6,246 bases of DNA. Origin: DATDRS01 sp035291605. GTDB taxonomy: Bacteria; Chloroflexota; Anaerolineae; Anaerolineales; UBA6663. Positions 1 through 5,932 of this stretch are shown in pieces (position 1 is the stretch's first letter; every line of letters starts with the position of its first letter). The notes beneath the pieces were generated by a model. It had not been told where the DNA came from. It did not search any database and worked only from the letters and a program-made list of their open reading frames with translations. Made by a program: the position numbers and the translations under genes. The DNA lies in contig DATDRS010000104.1 in assembly GCA_035291605.1 (NCBI GenBank), positions 1-6,246 on the forward strand. Reading direction: 5' to 3'.

Positions 1-1
1 C

Positions 2-772
2 ATCATCCTGCTGGGCGCGCTCGCCTCCATCCTGCTCGTCATCTTCGGCGGCGACACGCATGACTTGTTGCCGCTTTACGCTGTTGGTGTGTTTATCTCC
101 TTTACACTGTCCCAGTCTGGCATGGTCGTCCGCTGGTTTAGACTGAAAACCCGCGGCTGGCAGTGGGGGGCTCTCATGAACGGCATTGGCGCGCTTTCCA
201 CATTTGTCGTACTGGGTGTCATCGTCGTCACGCGCTTTCTTCACGGGGCCTGGATTGTCACCATCCTTATCCCGGTCATCGTCTGGATCTTCCTGAGCAT
301 CCACCAGCACTACCGGCAGGCGGCCGCGCAGCTCTCGCTCGACGAATACGGCGCGCCGCCGCGCATCCGCCGCCACCGCGTCATCGTGCCGGTGGCCGGG
401 ATACATCGGGGGGTGCTGCACGCCCTGCAATACGCCGCCTCGCTGTCGAACGACGTGACGGCGGTGTATGTGGAGACCGACCCGACTGAGACGGAGAAGT
501 TCCGGCAGAAGTGGGACAGGTGGGGCGACGGCATCCGGCTGGTCGTCTTGCGCTCCGAATATCGCTCGATCATCGAGCCGCTCATCGCCTACCTCGACAA
601 ACTGGAAGCCTGCCAGGCGGGCGACGTAATCACCGTGGTCATGCCGCAGTTCCTGCCCTCGCGCTGGTGGCACAACATCCTGCACAACCAGACGGCGTTC
701 CTGATCCGTCTGGCGCTGCTCTTCAGACGGGGCATGGTCGTGACGGACGTGCCGTACCGTCTGAGAGATTAG
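2..772 (+). CDS. APC-superfamily permease, KimA-like (5' end missing)
   Basis: Open reading frame that enters from the left edge; the last 256 residues are visible. It begins with hydrophobic helices and the stretch GGDTHDLLPLYAVGVFISF followed by TLSQSGMVVRW, which is typical of the APC permease group that includes the Bacillus K+/H+ symporter KimA. Two further membrane helices lie at about visible residues 60-80 and 82-98. The rest, from about residue 115, is a soluble cytosolic domain (RRHRVIVPVAGIHRGVLHAL...) resembling a universal-stress-like alpha/beta fold. Internal ATG/TTG codons such as the TTG at 65 are not starts, because the frame is open upstream and conserved. Two RCK genes follow directly, which favours K+ over amino acids as substrate. 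The substrate is inferred; KimA-type c-di-AMP control is possible but cannot be seen here. Confidence 0.85.
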   Translation: MILLGALASILLVIFGGDTHDLLPLYAVGVFISFTLSQSGMVVRWFRLKTRGWQWGALMNGIGALSTFVVLGVIVVTRFLHGAWIVTILIPVIVWIFLSIHQHYRQAAAQLSLDEYGAPPRIRRHRVIVPVAGIHRGVLHALQYAASLSNDVTAVYVETDPTETEKFRQKWDRWGDGIRLVVLRSEYRSIIEPLIAYLDKLEACQAGDVITVVMPQFLPSRWWHNILHNQTAFLIRLALLFRRGMVVTDVPYRLRD

Positions 773-781
773 CGGCGACGC

Positions 782-824
782 GGAGAAATCCGGTTTCCCG
801 AGGGGAGAAACTGAGTTTCTGAGG
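782..824. repeat. two tandem copies of a ~21-22 bp dyad-symmetric repeat
   Basis: Copy 1 is 782-803 and copy 2 is 804-824. Both begin GGAGAAA, have TTTC about 11 bases in, and end GAGG. Copy 2 contains the perfect palindrome AGAAACTGAGTTTCT (806-820, centre 813). Copy 1 has the matching but imperfect dyad GAAATCCGGTTTC (785-797, one G-T pair). No T-run follows, so it does not look like an intrinsic terminator. It resembles short palindromic intergenic repeats seen in Chloroflexota genomes (recollection, not searched). Confidence 0.6.
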
Positions 825-838
825 CGCACGGGCGGAGA

Positions 839-866
839 GATCGAGGATTAGAGATTGGAGATCGGG
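839..866. repeat. four degenerate tandem heptamers (GATYRGR-like)
   Basis: Four consecutive 7-mers, GATCGAG, GATTAGA, GATTGGA and GATCGGG, run directly up to the start of the first RCK gene. The last two units supply the purine-rich bases (GGAG 857-860, GGGAAG 864-869) that would serve as its ribosome binding site. Period 7 is unrelated to codon phase and the array lies outside any gene. Confidence 0.5.
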
Positions 867-868
867 AA

Positions 869-1552
869 GTGAAGATGAGAACAAGCCAAAAACAGAATAT
901 CGTGATCGTCGGCTGCGGGCGGGTAGGGGCCGAGTTGGCGCTCTCCATTTACCAGCAGGGCCATAATGTGGCGATCGTGGATTCCAACCTGCGCGCGTTC
1001 GACAAGCTGGGCGCGGAGTTCCGCGGGCGCACCGTGCAGGGCGAGGCGATTGACCGGGAGGTGCTCAAGCGCGCCGGGATCGAGACCGCCGACGCCTTCG
1101 CCGCCGTCACCACCTCCGACAGCGTCAACATTGTGGCCGCGCGCGTCGCCCGGGACATCTTCAACGTCCCTCACGTGGTCGCCCGCGTCTACAACCCGCG
1201 CCGCGCGCCCATTTACGAGAAACTTGGCCTGCCGACCATCGCCTCGTCCTCCTGGGGCGCCAAGCGCATCGAGCAGTTGATCCTGCACCCCGGATTGCAG
1301 AGCGTGTCCACCGCCGGGCACGGCGAAGTACAAATTTACGAGATCAGCATCCCGCACGCCTGGGAGGGACGCACCGTCGGCGACCTCGTCCCCGAGCCGC
1401 ACGCCCGCGTGGTCGCCATGTCGCGCGGCGGGCGCGGTTCCCTGCCCAACCCCGACACCGTCCTGCAGGCCCACGACATCCTGCAGGTCAGCGCGACGGA
1501 CGCGGGGGCGGCCCTCCTGCGCCAGCGCCTGCACACCAACGGAGAGAAATAA
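869..1552 (+). CDS. RCK (TrkA-N/TrkA-C) K+ transport regulatory protein, first of pair
   Basis: A 227-residue cytosolic protein with one RCK unit. The N-terminal Rossmann domain (about 9-130) has the dinucleotide-binding loop GCGRVG at 15-20 and the acidic residue D38 at the end of strand 2, as in NAD(H)-binding TrkA/KtrA proteins. The typical segment AGIETADAFAAVT follows. The RCK-C (TrkA-C) domain covers about 145-225. Such proteins form rings that gate or modulate K+ transporters in response to nucleotides. The start may be GTG 869 (GGAG at 857-860, 8-nt spacing) or ATG 875 (GGGAAG 5 nt upstream); they differ by two residues. It lies 96 bp after the permease and 2 nt before a second RCK gene, so the three are probably cotranscribed. 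The pairing resembles ceoB/ceoC of mycobacteria. No Trk/Ktr membrane subunit is visible in the window. Confidence 0.9.
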   Translation: MKMRTSQKQNIVIVGCGRVGAELALSIYQQGHNVAIVDSNLRAFDKLGAEFRGRTVQGEAIDREVLKRAGIETADAFAAVTTSDSVNIVAARVARDIFNVPHVVARVYNPRRAPIYEKLGLPTIASSSWGAKRIEQLILHPGLQSVSTAGHGEVQIYEISIPHAWEGRTVGDLVPEPHARVVAMSRGGRGSLPNPDTVLQAHDILQVSATDAGAALLRQRLHTNGEK

Positions 1553-1554
1553 CC

Positions 1555-2280
1555 ATGTTTGTACTTATCGTCGGCGGCGGCCGCACCGGTTCCCATCTCG
1601 CCTCGCTCCTGCTGCTGCAAGGGCACGAAGTCCGCTTGATTGAGCACCGCCCGGATATCCTCACCACGCTCCACCGGGAAATCCCGACCGAGGTGATCTT
1701 CGAGGGCGACGGCACCGACCCGCAGACGCTGGAAGCCGCCGGCATCCAGCAGGCGCAGGTGGTCGCCGCCGTGACCGCCGAAGACGCCGACAACCTCGTC
1801 GTCACCTCGCTGGCGCGCTTCCAGTACGGCGTCCGGCGCATCATCGGCCGGATCAACAACCCCAAGAATGCCTGGCTATTCACCAAGGATTTCGGCGTGG
1901 ACGTCGCCCTCAACAGCGCCGACATCATGGCGAAACTGATCGAAGAGGAAATGTCCATCGGCGACATGATGATCATGCTCAAAATCCGCCGGGGCAAATA
2001 CTCGCTGGTCGAGGAGAAGATCGCGCCGGGGGCCAAAGCCATCGGCGTGGCGATCAAGGACCTGCCTCTATCGGAGCACTGCATCATCTCGGGCATCCTG
2101 CGGGGCGGGGAAATGGTCCTGCCGCGCGGCGTGACGGTCCTGGAAGAAGGCGACGAAATCCTGGCGCTCGTGGACGAGCCGGCTCGCGTCGAGTTAGCCA
2201 GGCTGCTGGGCCGCCCCGGCGAGGAACTGCCCACCGCGCCAACAGACGAGATGCGTTCGACCGAACCGCTGCTGCATTGA
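1555..2280 (+). CDS. RCK (TrkA-N/TrkA-C) K+ transport regulatory protein, second of pair
   Basis: A 241-residue protein with one RCK unit. The Rossmann loop is GGGRTG at 7-12, with acidic E30 at the end of strand 2 and the conserved FEGDGTDPQTLEAAGI segment near 49-64. RCK-C occupies about 138-215 (LPRGVTVLEEGDEILALVD is its typical end). A polar tail of about 20 residues follows. The start ATG is 2 nt after the previous stop, with GGAGAG (1541-1546) inside the upstream gene at 8-nt spacing, so translation is probably coupled. It differs clearly in sequence from the first RCK protein, suggesting a hetero-oligomer rather than a recent duplication. Its stop codon overlaps the -35 box of the mgtE promoter. 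Confidence 0.92.
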   Translation: MFVLIVGGGRTGSHLASLLLLQGHEVRLIEHRPDILTTLHREIPTEVIFEGDGTDPQTLEAAGIQQAQVVAAVTAEDADNLVVTSLARFQYGVRRIIGRINNPKNAWLFTKDFGVDVALNSADIMAKLIEEEMSIGDMMIMLKIRRGKYSLVEEKIAPGAKAIGVAIKDLPLSEHCIISGILRGGEMVLPRGVTVLEEGDEILALVDEPARVELARLLGRPGEELPTAPTDEMRSTEPLLH

Positions 2281-2304
2281 CAAAAAGGCCTGCGGGAGTA
2301 GAAT
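2277..2304 (+). promoter_or_regulatory. sigma-70-type promoter for the mgtE leader
   Basis: A perfect -35 box TTGACA (2277-2282), a 16-bp spacer, and the -10 box TAGAAT (2299-2304) with one mismatch to TATAAT. The -35 overlaps the stop codon of the preceding RCK gene. The predicted transcription start is near 2311, which puts the leader peptide ATG (2331) about 20 nt into the transcript and the mgtE start about 160 nt in. Confidence 0.75.
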
Positions 2305-2330
2305 GCACGCGGCATTTTTGAGAAAGACGT

Positions 2331-2387
2331 ATGGACACTGACCTGGAACCTGACTCTACGCGCCGGCCCCCTCTGGACGGAGCCTAA
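2331..2387 (+). CDS. putative Mg2+-sensing leader peptide of mgtE (18 aa)
   Basis: A short ORF reading MDTDLEPDSTRRPPLDGA and ending TAA 2385-2387, in the leader between a strong promoter and mgtE. It has five acidic residues, an EPD triplet (6-8), Arg-Arg and Pro-Pro. Enterobacterial MgtL, the leader peptide of the Mg2+ transporter gene mgtA, begins MEPDPTPLPRRR; its acidic/proline stretch makes ribosomes fall off when Mg2+ is low and so switches the operon on. The resemblance is in character and position, not proven homology. The ribosome site is weak (GAGAAAG 2320-2326). RNA segments within codons 10-12 and 16-18 can pair with downstream leader RNA, as expected if translation controls folding. 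A chance ORF of this size remains possible. Confidence 0.5.
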   Translation: MDTDLEPDSTRRPPLDGA

Positions 2388-2469
2388 GGCCCCGCTTCGC
2401 GCCTCACCTCGTGACGCGCCGCGCCGGCCCGGCTCCGAGCCGTGCGGCGCGTTTCATCTAGGAGGTGAG
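2359..2469 (+). promoter_or_regulatory. mgtE leader RNA with two exclusive folds and an anti-SD
   Basis: Fold OFF: CTCACCTC (2403-2410) pairs perfectly with GAGGTGAG (2462-2469), covering the mgtE ribosome site. It encloses an 8-bp stem CGCGCCGC (2415-2422) with GCGGCGCG (2444-2451), topped by CGGCT/AGCCG (2430-2434 with 2438-2442). Fold ON: CGCGCCG (2359-2365) pairs with CGGCGCG (2445-2451), and CGGAGCC (2378-2384) with GGCTCCG (2431-2437). Nested inside is hairpin 2399-2419 (two 4-bp stems, GCGC/GCGC and TCAC/GTGA, with one C-C mismatch), which holds the anti-SD and frees the SD. The folds share strands and cannot coexist. Only TTT follows the 2451 stem, so translational control looks likelier than intrinsic termination. 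All pairings were read by eye, without energy calculation. No M-box signature was seen. Confidence 0.55.
2460..2468 (+). promoter_or_regulatory. mgtE ribosome binding site that sets its start
   Basis: AGGAGGTGA is nearly a full anti-16S match. A GTG at 2465 would lie within this SD, so it cannot plausibly be the start; GTG 2471 has a 5-nt gap from GGAGG and is preferred. Bases 2462-2469 are complementary to 2403-2410. Confidence 0.75.
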
Positions 2470-2470
2470 C

Positions 2471-3859
2471 GTGGAACAAAACGTCATTGACACCGCGCTG
2501 GAGCGCGTGCGCACTGCTCTCGAAGCCGGCCAGGTGGACGAGGCCATCTCGGTCCTGACCACTCTCCACCCGGCCGACCGCGCCGACGCCTTCGCCGACC
2601 TGCCCCCCGACGACCAAAACGAAATCCTCCCCCGCCTCGACGCCGAGGCCACGGCCGACCTCCTCGAAGAACTCGAGGATGAGGAAGCGGCGGAAGTCGC
2701 CGCGCAGCTCTCCGCCGAGACTCTGGCCGACGCGCTGGATGAGATGGAGCCGGACGAGGCCGCCGATGTGCTCGGCGACCTTTCGCCCGAACAGGCGGCC
2801 TCGGCCCTGGCTCAAATGGACGCTTCGCGCGCCGACGAGGTCATTCCTCTATTGGCTCACGCGGACGATACCGCCGGCGGCCTGATGACCTCCGCGTTCT
2901 TCGCGCTGCGCCGCCAGATGACGGCTCAGATGGCGATTGAGTTCCTGCGCACGCAGCACCCGGACACCGACACACCCTATTACCTCTACGTCGTGGATCG
3001 CTTCGACAGGCTGATCGGCATCGTCGGGCTGCGCGACCTGATCGTGGCCGACCCCCAGACGGTGATCGAGTCCATCATGAGACCCGAAGTGACGAACGTG
3101 CCGGTGGGCACGGACCAGGAGGAAGTCGCGCGCCTCATGTCCCGCTACGACCTGGCGGCCATGCCCGTGGTGGACGGCGAGGGCAAACTGGTCGGCGTCA
3201 TCCACAGCACCGATATCGTCAACGTCGTTGAAGAGGAGGCGACTGAGGACCTTCAAAAGATCGGCGGCTTAGAGGCGCTCGACGAGCCGTATATGCTGAT
3301 CTCGTTTTGGCGCATGGTCCGTAAGCGCGCTGGCTGGCTGATCATATTGTTTCTCAGCGAGATGCTCACGGCCACAGCGATGGGTTTCTTTGAGGTGGAA
3401 ATCGCTCGCGCAGTGGTGCTGGCTCTCTTCGTGCCATTGATTATTTCTAGCGGCGGCAATTCAGGTTCGCAGGCCGCCACTTTGGTGATTCGGGCCATGG
3501 CCCTTGGCGAAGTAAAACTCCGCGATTGGTGGCGCGTGATGCGGCGTGAAGTGCTTTCAGGGCTCACACTCGGCGCTATTTTGGGCAGCATTGGCTTTCT
3601 TCGCATCGCGGCCTGGAACTTCGCGTTCGATACCTACGGCCCATATTGGCCGCTGATTGGATTGACGGTTGGGTTATCACTTATCGGGATTGTTCTGTGG
3701 GGAACGCTCGCAGGCTCCATGCTCCCACTGTTTCTGCGGCGCATCGGCCTTGATCCGGCAACGTCCTCAGCACCGTTTGTCGCGACACTCGTGGATGTAA
3801 CAGGGCTTATTATCTACTTTAGCGTCGCATCGCTAGTCCTCAGGGGAACGCTTCTCTAA
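2471..3859 (+). CDS. mgtE: MgtE-type Mg2+ channel/transporter
   Basis: 462 residues from GTG 2471, close to the usual 450. Domain order is that of MgtE: an acidic helical N domain (about 1-138, with repeats such as LEELEDEEAAEVAAQL), CBS 1 (about 139-200), CBS 2 (201-258), a connecting plug helix (about 259-285), then about five membrane helices to the end. The membrane part has PLIISSGGNSGSQAATLVIR (322-341) and DPATSSAPFVATLVDVTG (428-445), where D442 lies in the position of the pore Mg2+-binding Asp of Thermus MgtE. D248 and E254-E256 sit where the Mg2+-sensing acidic cluster of the CBS region is found. It imports Mg2+ across the inner membrane and closes when cytosolic Mg2+ is high. It has its own promoter and a structured leader. 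Codon use changes near codon 257: GC3 about 85% before and about 64% after (hand count). The frame is intact. Confidence 0.95.
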   Translation: MEQNVIDTALERVRTALEAGQVDEAISVLTTLHPADRADAFADLPPDDQNEILPRLDAEATADLLEELEDEEAAEVAAQLSAETLADALDEMEPDEAADVLGDLSPEQAASALAQMDASRADEVIPLLAHADDTAGGLMTSAFFALRRQMTAQMAIEFLRTQHPDTDTPYYLYVVDRFDRLIGIVGLRDLIVADPQTVIESIMRPEVTNVPVGTDQEEVARLMSRYDLAAMPVVDGEGKLVGVIHSTDIVNVVEEEATEDLQKIGGLEALDEPYMLISFWRMVRKRAGWLIILFLSEMLTATAMGFFEVEIARAVVLALFVPLIISSGGNSGSQAATLVIRAMALGEVKLRDWWRVMRREVLSGLTLGAILGSIGFLRIAAWNFAFDTYGPYWPLIGLTVGLSLIGIVLWGTLAGSMLPLFLRRIGLDPATSSAPFVATLVDVTGLIIYFSVASLVLRGTLL

Positions 3860-3867
3860 TCCACCGG

Positions 3868-3954
3868 ATGCTAATGAAAAAACCTATCGTCAACGTGGGG
3901 TTTGGGTTGTTTTTAGGATTGGCAACCCTGTTTTTGCCATACCTGGCCGCCTGA
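3868..3954 (+). CDS. possible 28-residue single-helix membrane peptide
   Basis: Short ORF starting at ATG 3868, or ATG 3874 for 26 residues. From the second Met it reads MKKPIVNVGFG and then a hydrophobic run LFLGLATLFLPYLAA, so it looks like one membrane helix or a signal anchor with positive N-terminus. It begins 8 nt after the mgtE stop. Its TGA (3952-3954) is 1 nt before the GTG start of the next gene, which lacks a Shine-Dalgarno of its own; this would fit translational coupling. No good ribosome site precedes it (only CCGGA). It may be a real small protein, a coupling ORF, or the remnant N-terminus of a lost membrane protein. Confidence 0.3.
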   Translation: MLMKKPIVNVGFGLFLGLATLFLPYLAA

Positions 3955-3955
3955 C

Positions 3956-5932
3956 GTGAAACGGCTGCCGATTAATGCGTCTTTCCAAGCGCCCAGATGG
4001 CTGTGGACCGTATGGGGCCTGGCGCTCCTATTGACCATCGGTTTAGCGCTCAACATCTCGCCCTGGTTACTTGGCGACGCCGATTGGAGGTGGCGGCACG
4101 TGCCCCTGATTGACTTCACAAACTTGGCATACGTGGCGCTATTGCTGGCGATCTATATTGGTCTGGCTGCTATATTATGGAGGTGGGCGCTCCAGGGAAC
4201 CCATCCTCAACGCGGGTGGTGGATAGTCGCCTACGTCTCAATGGCATCGCTCGTCATCCAGGTTGCCACTCAGACCATCTCTTCCCCTGACCCTTTCAGC
4301 TCCCTGATGTTGCGCACCACCTCCCCTTTTCTCTCCGGCTATCACGACGCGGCGCTGGAAGTTGAGGATGTGAGCGACTTCCTGCGGAGGTTCCCTGAGA
4401 TCGCCCCGAACTACTTGCCACATCCCCAACGACATCCGCCGGGTCTGATCCTGTACTTTGTAAGTCTGGAGAGGTGGTTCGAGCAATTCCCAGCGCTGGC
4501 TACTCAAATCACAAAGATCCTGCGCCGCTACCGCTGTGAGCAGTGGCCGCTGCTGTATGCGAGTGACGCCCAGTACGCCGCCGCAGCGGGCGGCCTGCTG
4601 ACGCTATGGCTCAATGCCCTGGCGGCTATCCCGCTGTACGCCGCAGGCCGATCTCTGATAGGGCGCTCTGCCGCCCTCGCCGCGGTGCTTATTACGCCCC
4701 TAATCCCTGGGTATATCCTATGGGCCGCCATTTGGGATCAAGCCTTTGTGATCGTCACGACACTGACGCTTTGGTTACTCGACCAGGCGCTCAGGCTACA
4801 CCGCTCGTGGGCCTGGTGGGCTGCCGGCGTTCTCCTGTCACTCGCCAGCTTCTTCACCTACGCGATGTTGGTCCTGGTCGGCTTTGTGGTCATCTACACG
4901 CTGCTGCGCCTTTACTTGCCACGTGAATTTCAGCGGGCATCTCTGCGACAAGGGCTGTGGAACAGCCTGGGATTTTTGATAGGCCTGACCAGTGTTTGGT
5001 TAGCCTATTGGTTAGCATTTGGCGTGACTTTTATTGAGGTGTATGCGGCGACGACCGCAGCCCATTTTGCAATGTCCACGCGCTATGTCCTGAGATTAAT
5101 CTACAATCCTTATGATTTTGTGCTGTTCCTGGGCTATGGGTTAGGTTTGCTATGGCTGGCAGCGGTCTGGCAGACGGTAACTGACCGCACTTCACTGGAC
5201 GAGCGCCTGACCTCACCCAGGCGCAGCCTGGTGCTGGCTTTCACACTGACCATGAGTCTGCTCACGTTGTCCGGAGTCTCACGGGCCGAAGTCGGGCGGG
5301 TCTGGGTCTTTCTTATGCCGCTGGCTGTGCTCGCCGCCTTTACCGTGGAGCATGGCCCGGCGCATTCGATCCGGCATTGGATCATGACCGCGGCGCTGCT
5401 CGGCGTCCAGCTTTTAGTGATGCAATCTGTGCTCGTTCTGGACGACGCTATCATGCCCTCCCCCAGGGAACGACTACGGCTTCACCAGACCTCGCTGCCT
5501 CCGACGGCCAAGCCCATGCGCTCCCATCTGGGCCAGACGATAGACCTGGCAGGCTTTGAGGTGAATAAAGTCAGGTTGCAGCCGGGCACAACGCTCCGCC
5601 TCACGCTTTACTGGCAGGCATTCGAAACACCCGCGCGCGTTTATACTCGATTTGTGCATGTCTATGAGAACAAAGCCGGCCTTAGCGCGCAACACGATAG
5701 CCCCCCACGTGAGGGCCAATACCCCACGACCTGTTGGCAACCCGGCGAGATTGTAGCCGACACGGTTTCACTTACCCTCCCGCCTCAAGCTGCGCCGGGG
5801 ATTTACCAGGTAATTGTCGGCATGTATGATCCGGCCGCGGACAATCAGCGCCTGCCAACTTCTGGACCAGGCGCGCATGATTCGGCCATCGTCGTAACTC
5901 AAGTAGAGGTGTCAGCCAGCGCTTCCCCGTGA
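3956..5932 (+). CDS. polytopic GT-C-like membrane protein with C-terminal beta-sandwich domain
   Basis: 658 residues. Membrane helices lie at about 16-36, 57-79, 88-108, 208-230, 238-258, 262-281, 285-316, 333-356, 388-408, 424-441, 447-464 and 475-495. Between helices 3 and 4 a long, presumably external loop carries GYHDAALEVEDVSDFLRRFP (128-147) and HPQRHPPG (156-163). HPPG, together with GRVWVFLMP (447-455), recalls lipid-linked-sugar glycosyltransferases of GT-C/GT39-like type. Residues 525-650 form a beta-rich domain (LTLYWQA, RFVHVYENKAG, AQHDSPP, YPTTCWQPGE, APGIYQVIVGMYDP) recurrent in Chloroflexota membrane proteins. It probably transfers sugar to a surface acceptor, but donor, acceptor and catalytic residues cannot be assigned. 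The start GTG lacks an SD and may be coupled to the mini-ORF ending 3954. GC3 is about 70%, below the flanking genes. Confidence 0.7.
   Translation: MKRLPINASFQAPRWLWTVWGLALLLTIGLALNISPWLLGDADWRWRHVPLIDFTNLAYVALLLAIYIGLAAILWRWALQGTHPQRGWWIVAYVSMASLVIQVATQTISSPDPFSSLMLRTTSPFLSGYHDAALEVEDVSDFLRRFPEIAPNYLPHPQRHPPGLILYFVSLERWFEQFPALATQITKILRRYRCEQWPLLYASDAQYAAAAGGLLTLWLNALAAIPLYAAGRSLIGRSAALAAVLITPLIPGYILWAAIWDQAFVIVTTLTLWLLDQALRLHRSWAWWAAGVLLSLASFFTYAMLVLVGFVVIYTLLRLYLPREFQRASLRQGLWNSLGFLIGLTSVWLAYWLAFGVTFIEVYAATTAAHFAMSTRYVLRLIYNPYDFVLFLGYGLGLLWLAAVWQTVTDRTSLDERLTSPRRSLVLAFTLTMSLLTLSGVSRAEVGRVWVFLMPLAVLAAFTVEHGPAHSIRHWIMTAALLGVQLLVMQSVLVLDDAIMPSPRERLRLHQTSLPPTAKPMRSHLGQTIDLAGFEVNKVRLQPGTTLRLTLYWQAFETPARVYTRFVHVYENKAGLSAQHDSPPREGQYPTTCWQPGEIVADTVSLTLPPQAAPGIYQVIVGMYDPAADNQRLPTSGPGAHDSAIVVTQVEVSASASP

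Noticed and set aside
848..2315. Long minus-strand ORFs of 228 and 275 codons opposite the two RCK genes
   Set aside because: Their translations are low-complexity (Gly/Arg/Ser-rich) and match no family, while the plus strand encodes clear RCK proteins. Long antisense frames are expected at this GC content.
2415..2456. Intrinsic terminator in the mgtE leader
   Set aside because: The 8-bp GC stem is strong, but only GTTTCAT follows, so the U-tract is too short for confidence. Kept as part of the regulatory fold instead.
2465..2467. GTG 2465 as the mgtE start (464 codons)
   Set aside because: It overlaps the AGGAGG Shine-Dalgarno itself; GTG 2471 has proper spacing.
2305..2470. M-box (ykoK) or other known metal riboswitch in the mgtE leader
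   Set aside because: I looked for the conserved M-box stretch (GGTGAGGCTCC-type) and the yybP-ykoY core on the plus strand and found neither. GAGGTGAGGC appears only on the reverse complement of 2402-2410, arising from the anti-SD.
2849..3256. Minus-strand ORF of 135 codons (His/Val/Asp-rich) opposite mgtE
   Set aside because: It is the antisense shadow of the CBS domains and has no recognisable domain or start context.
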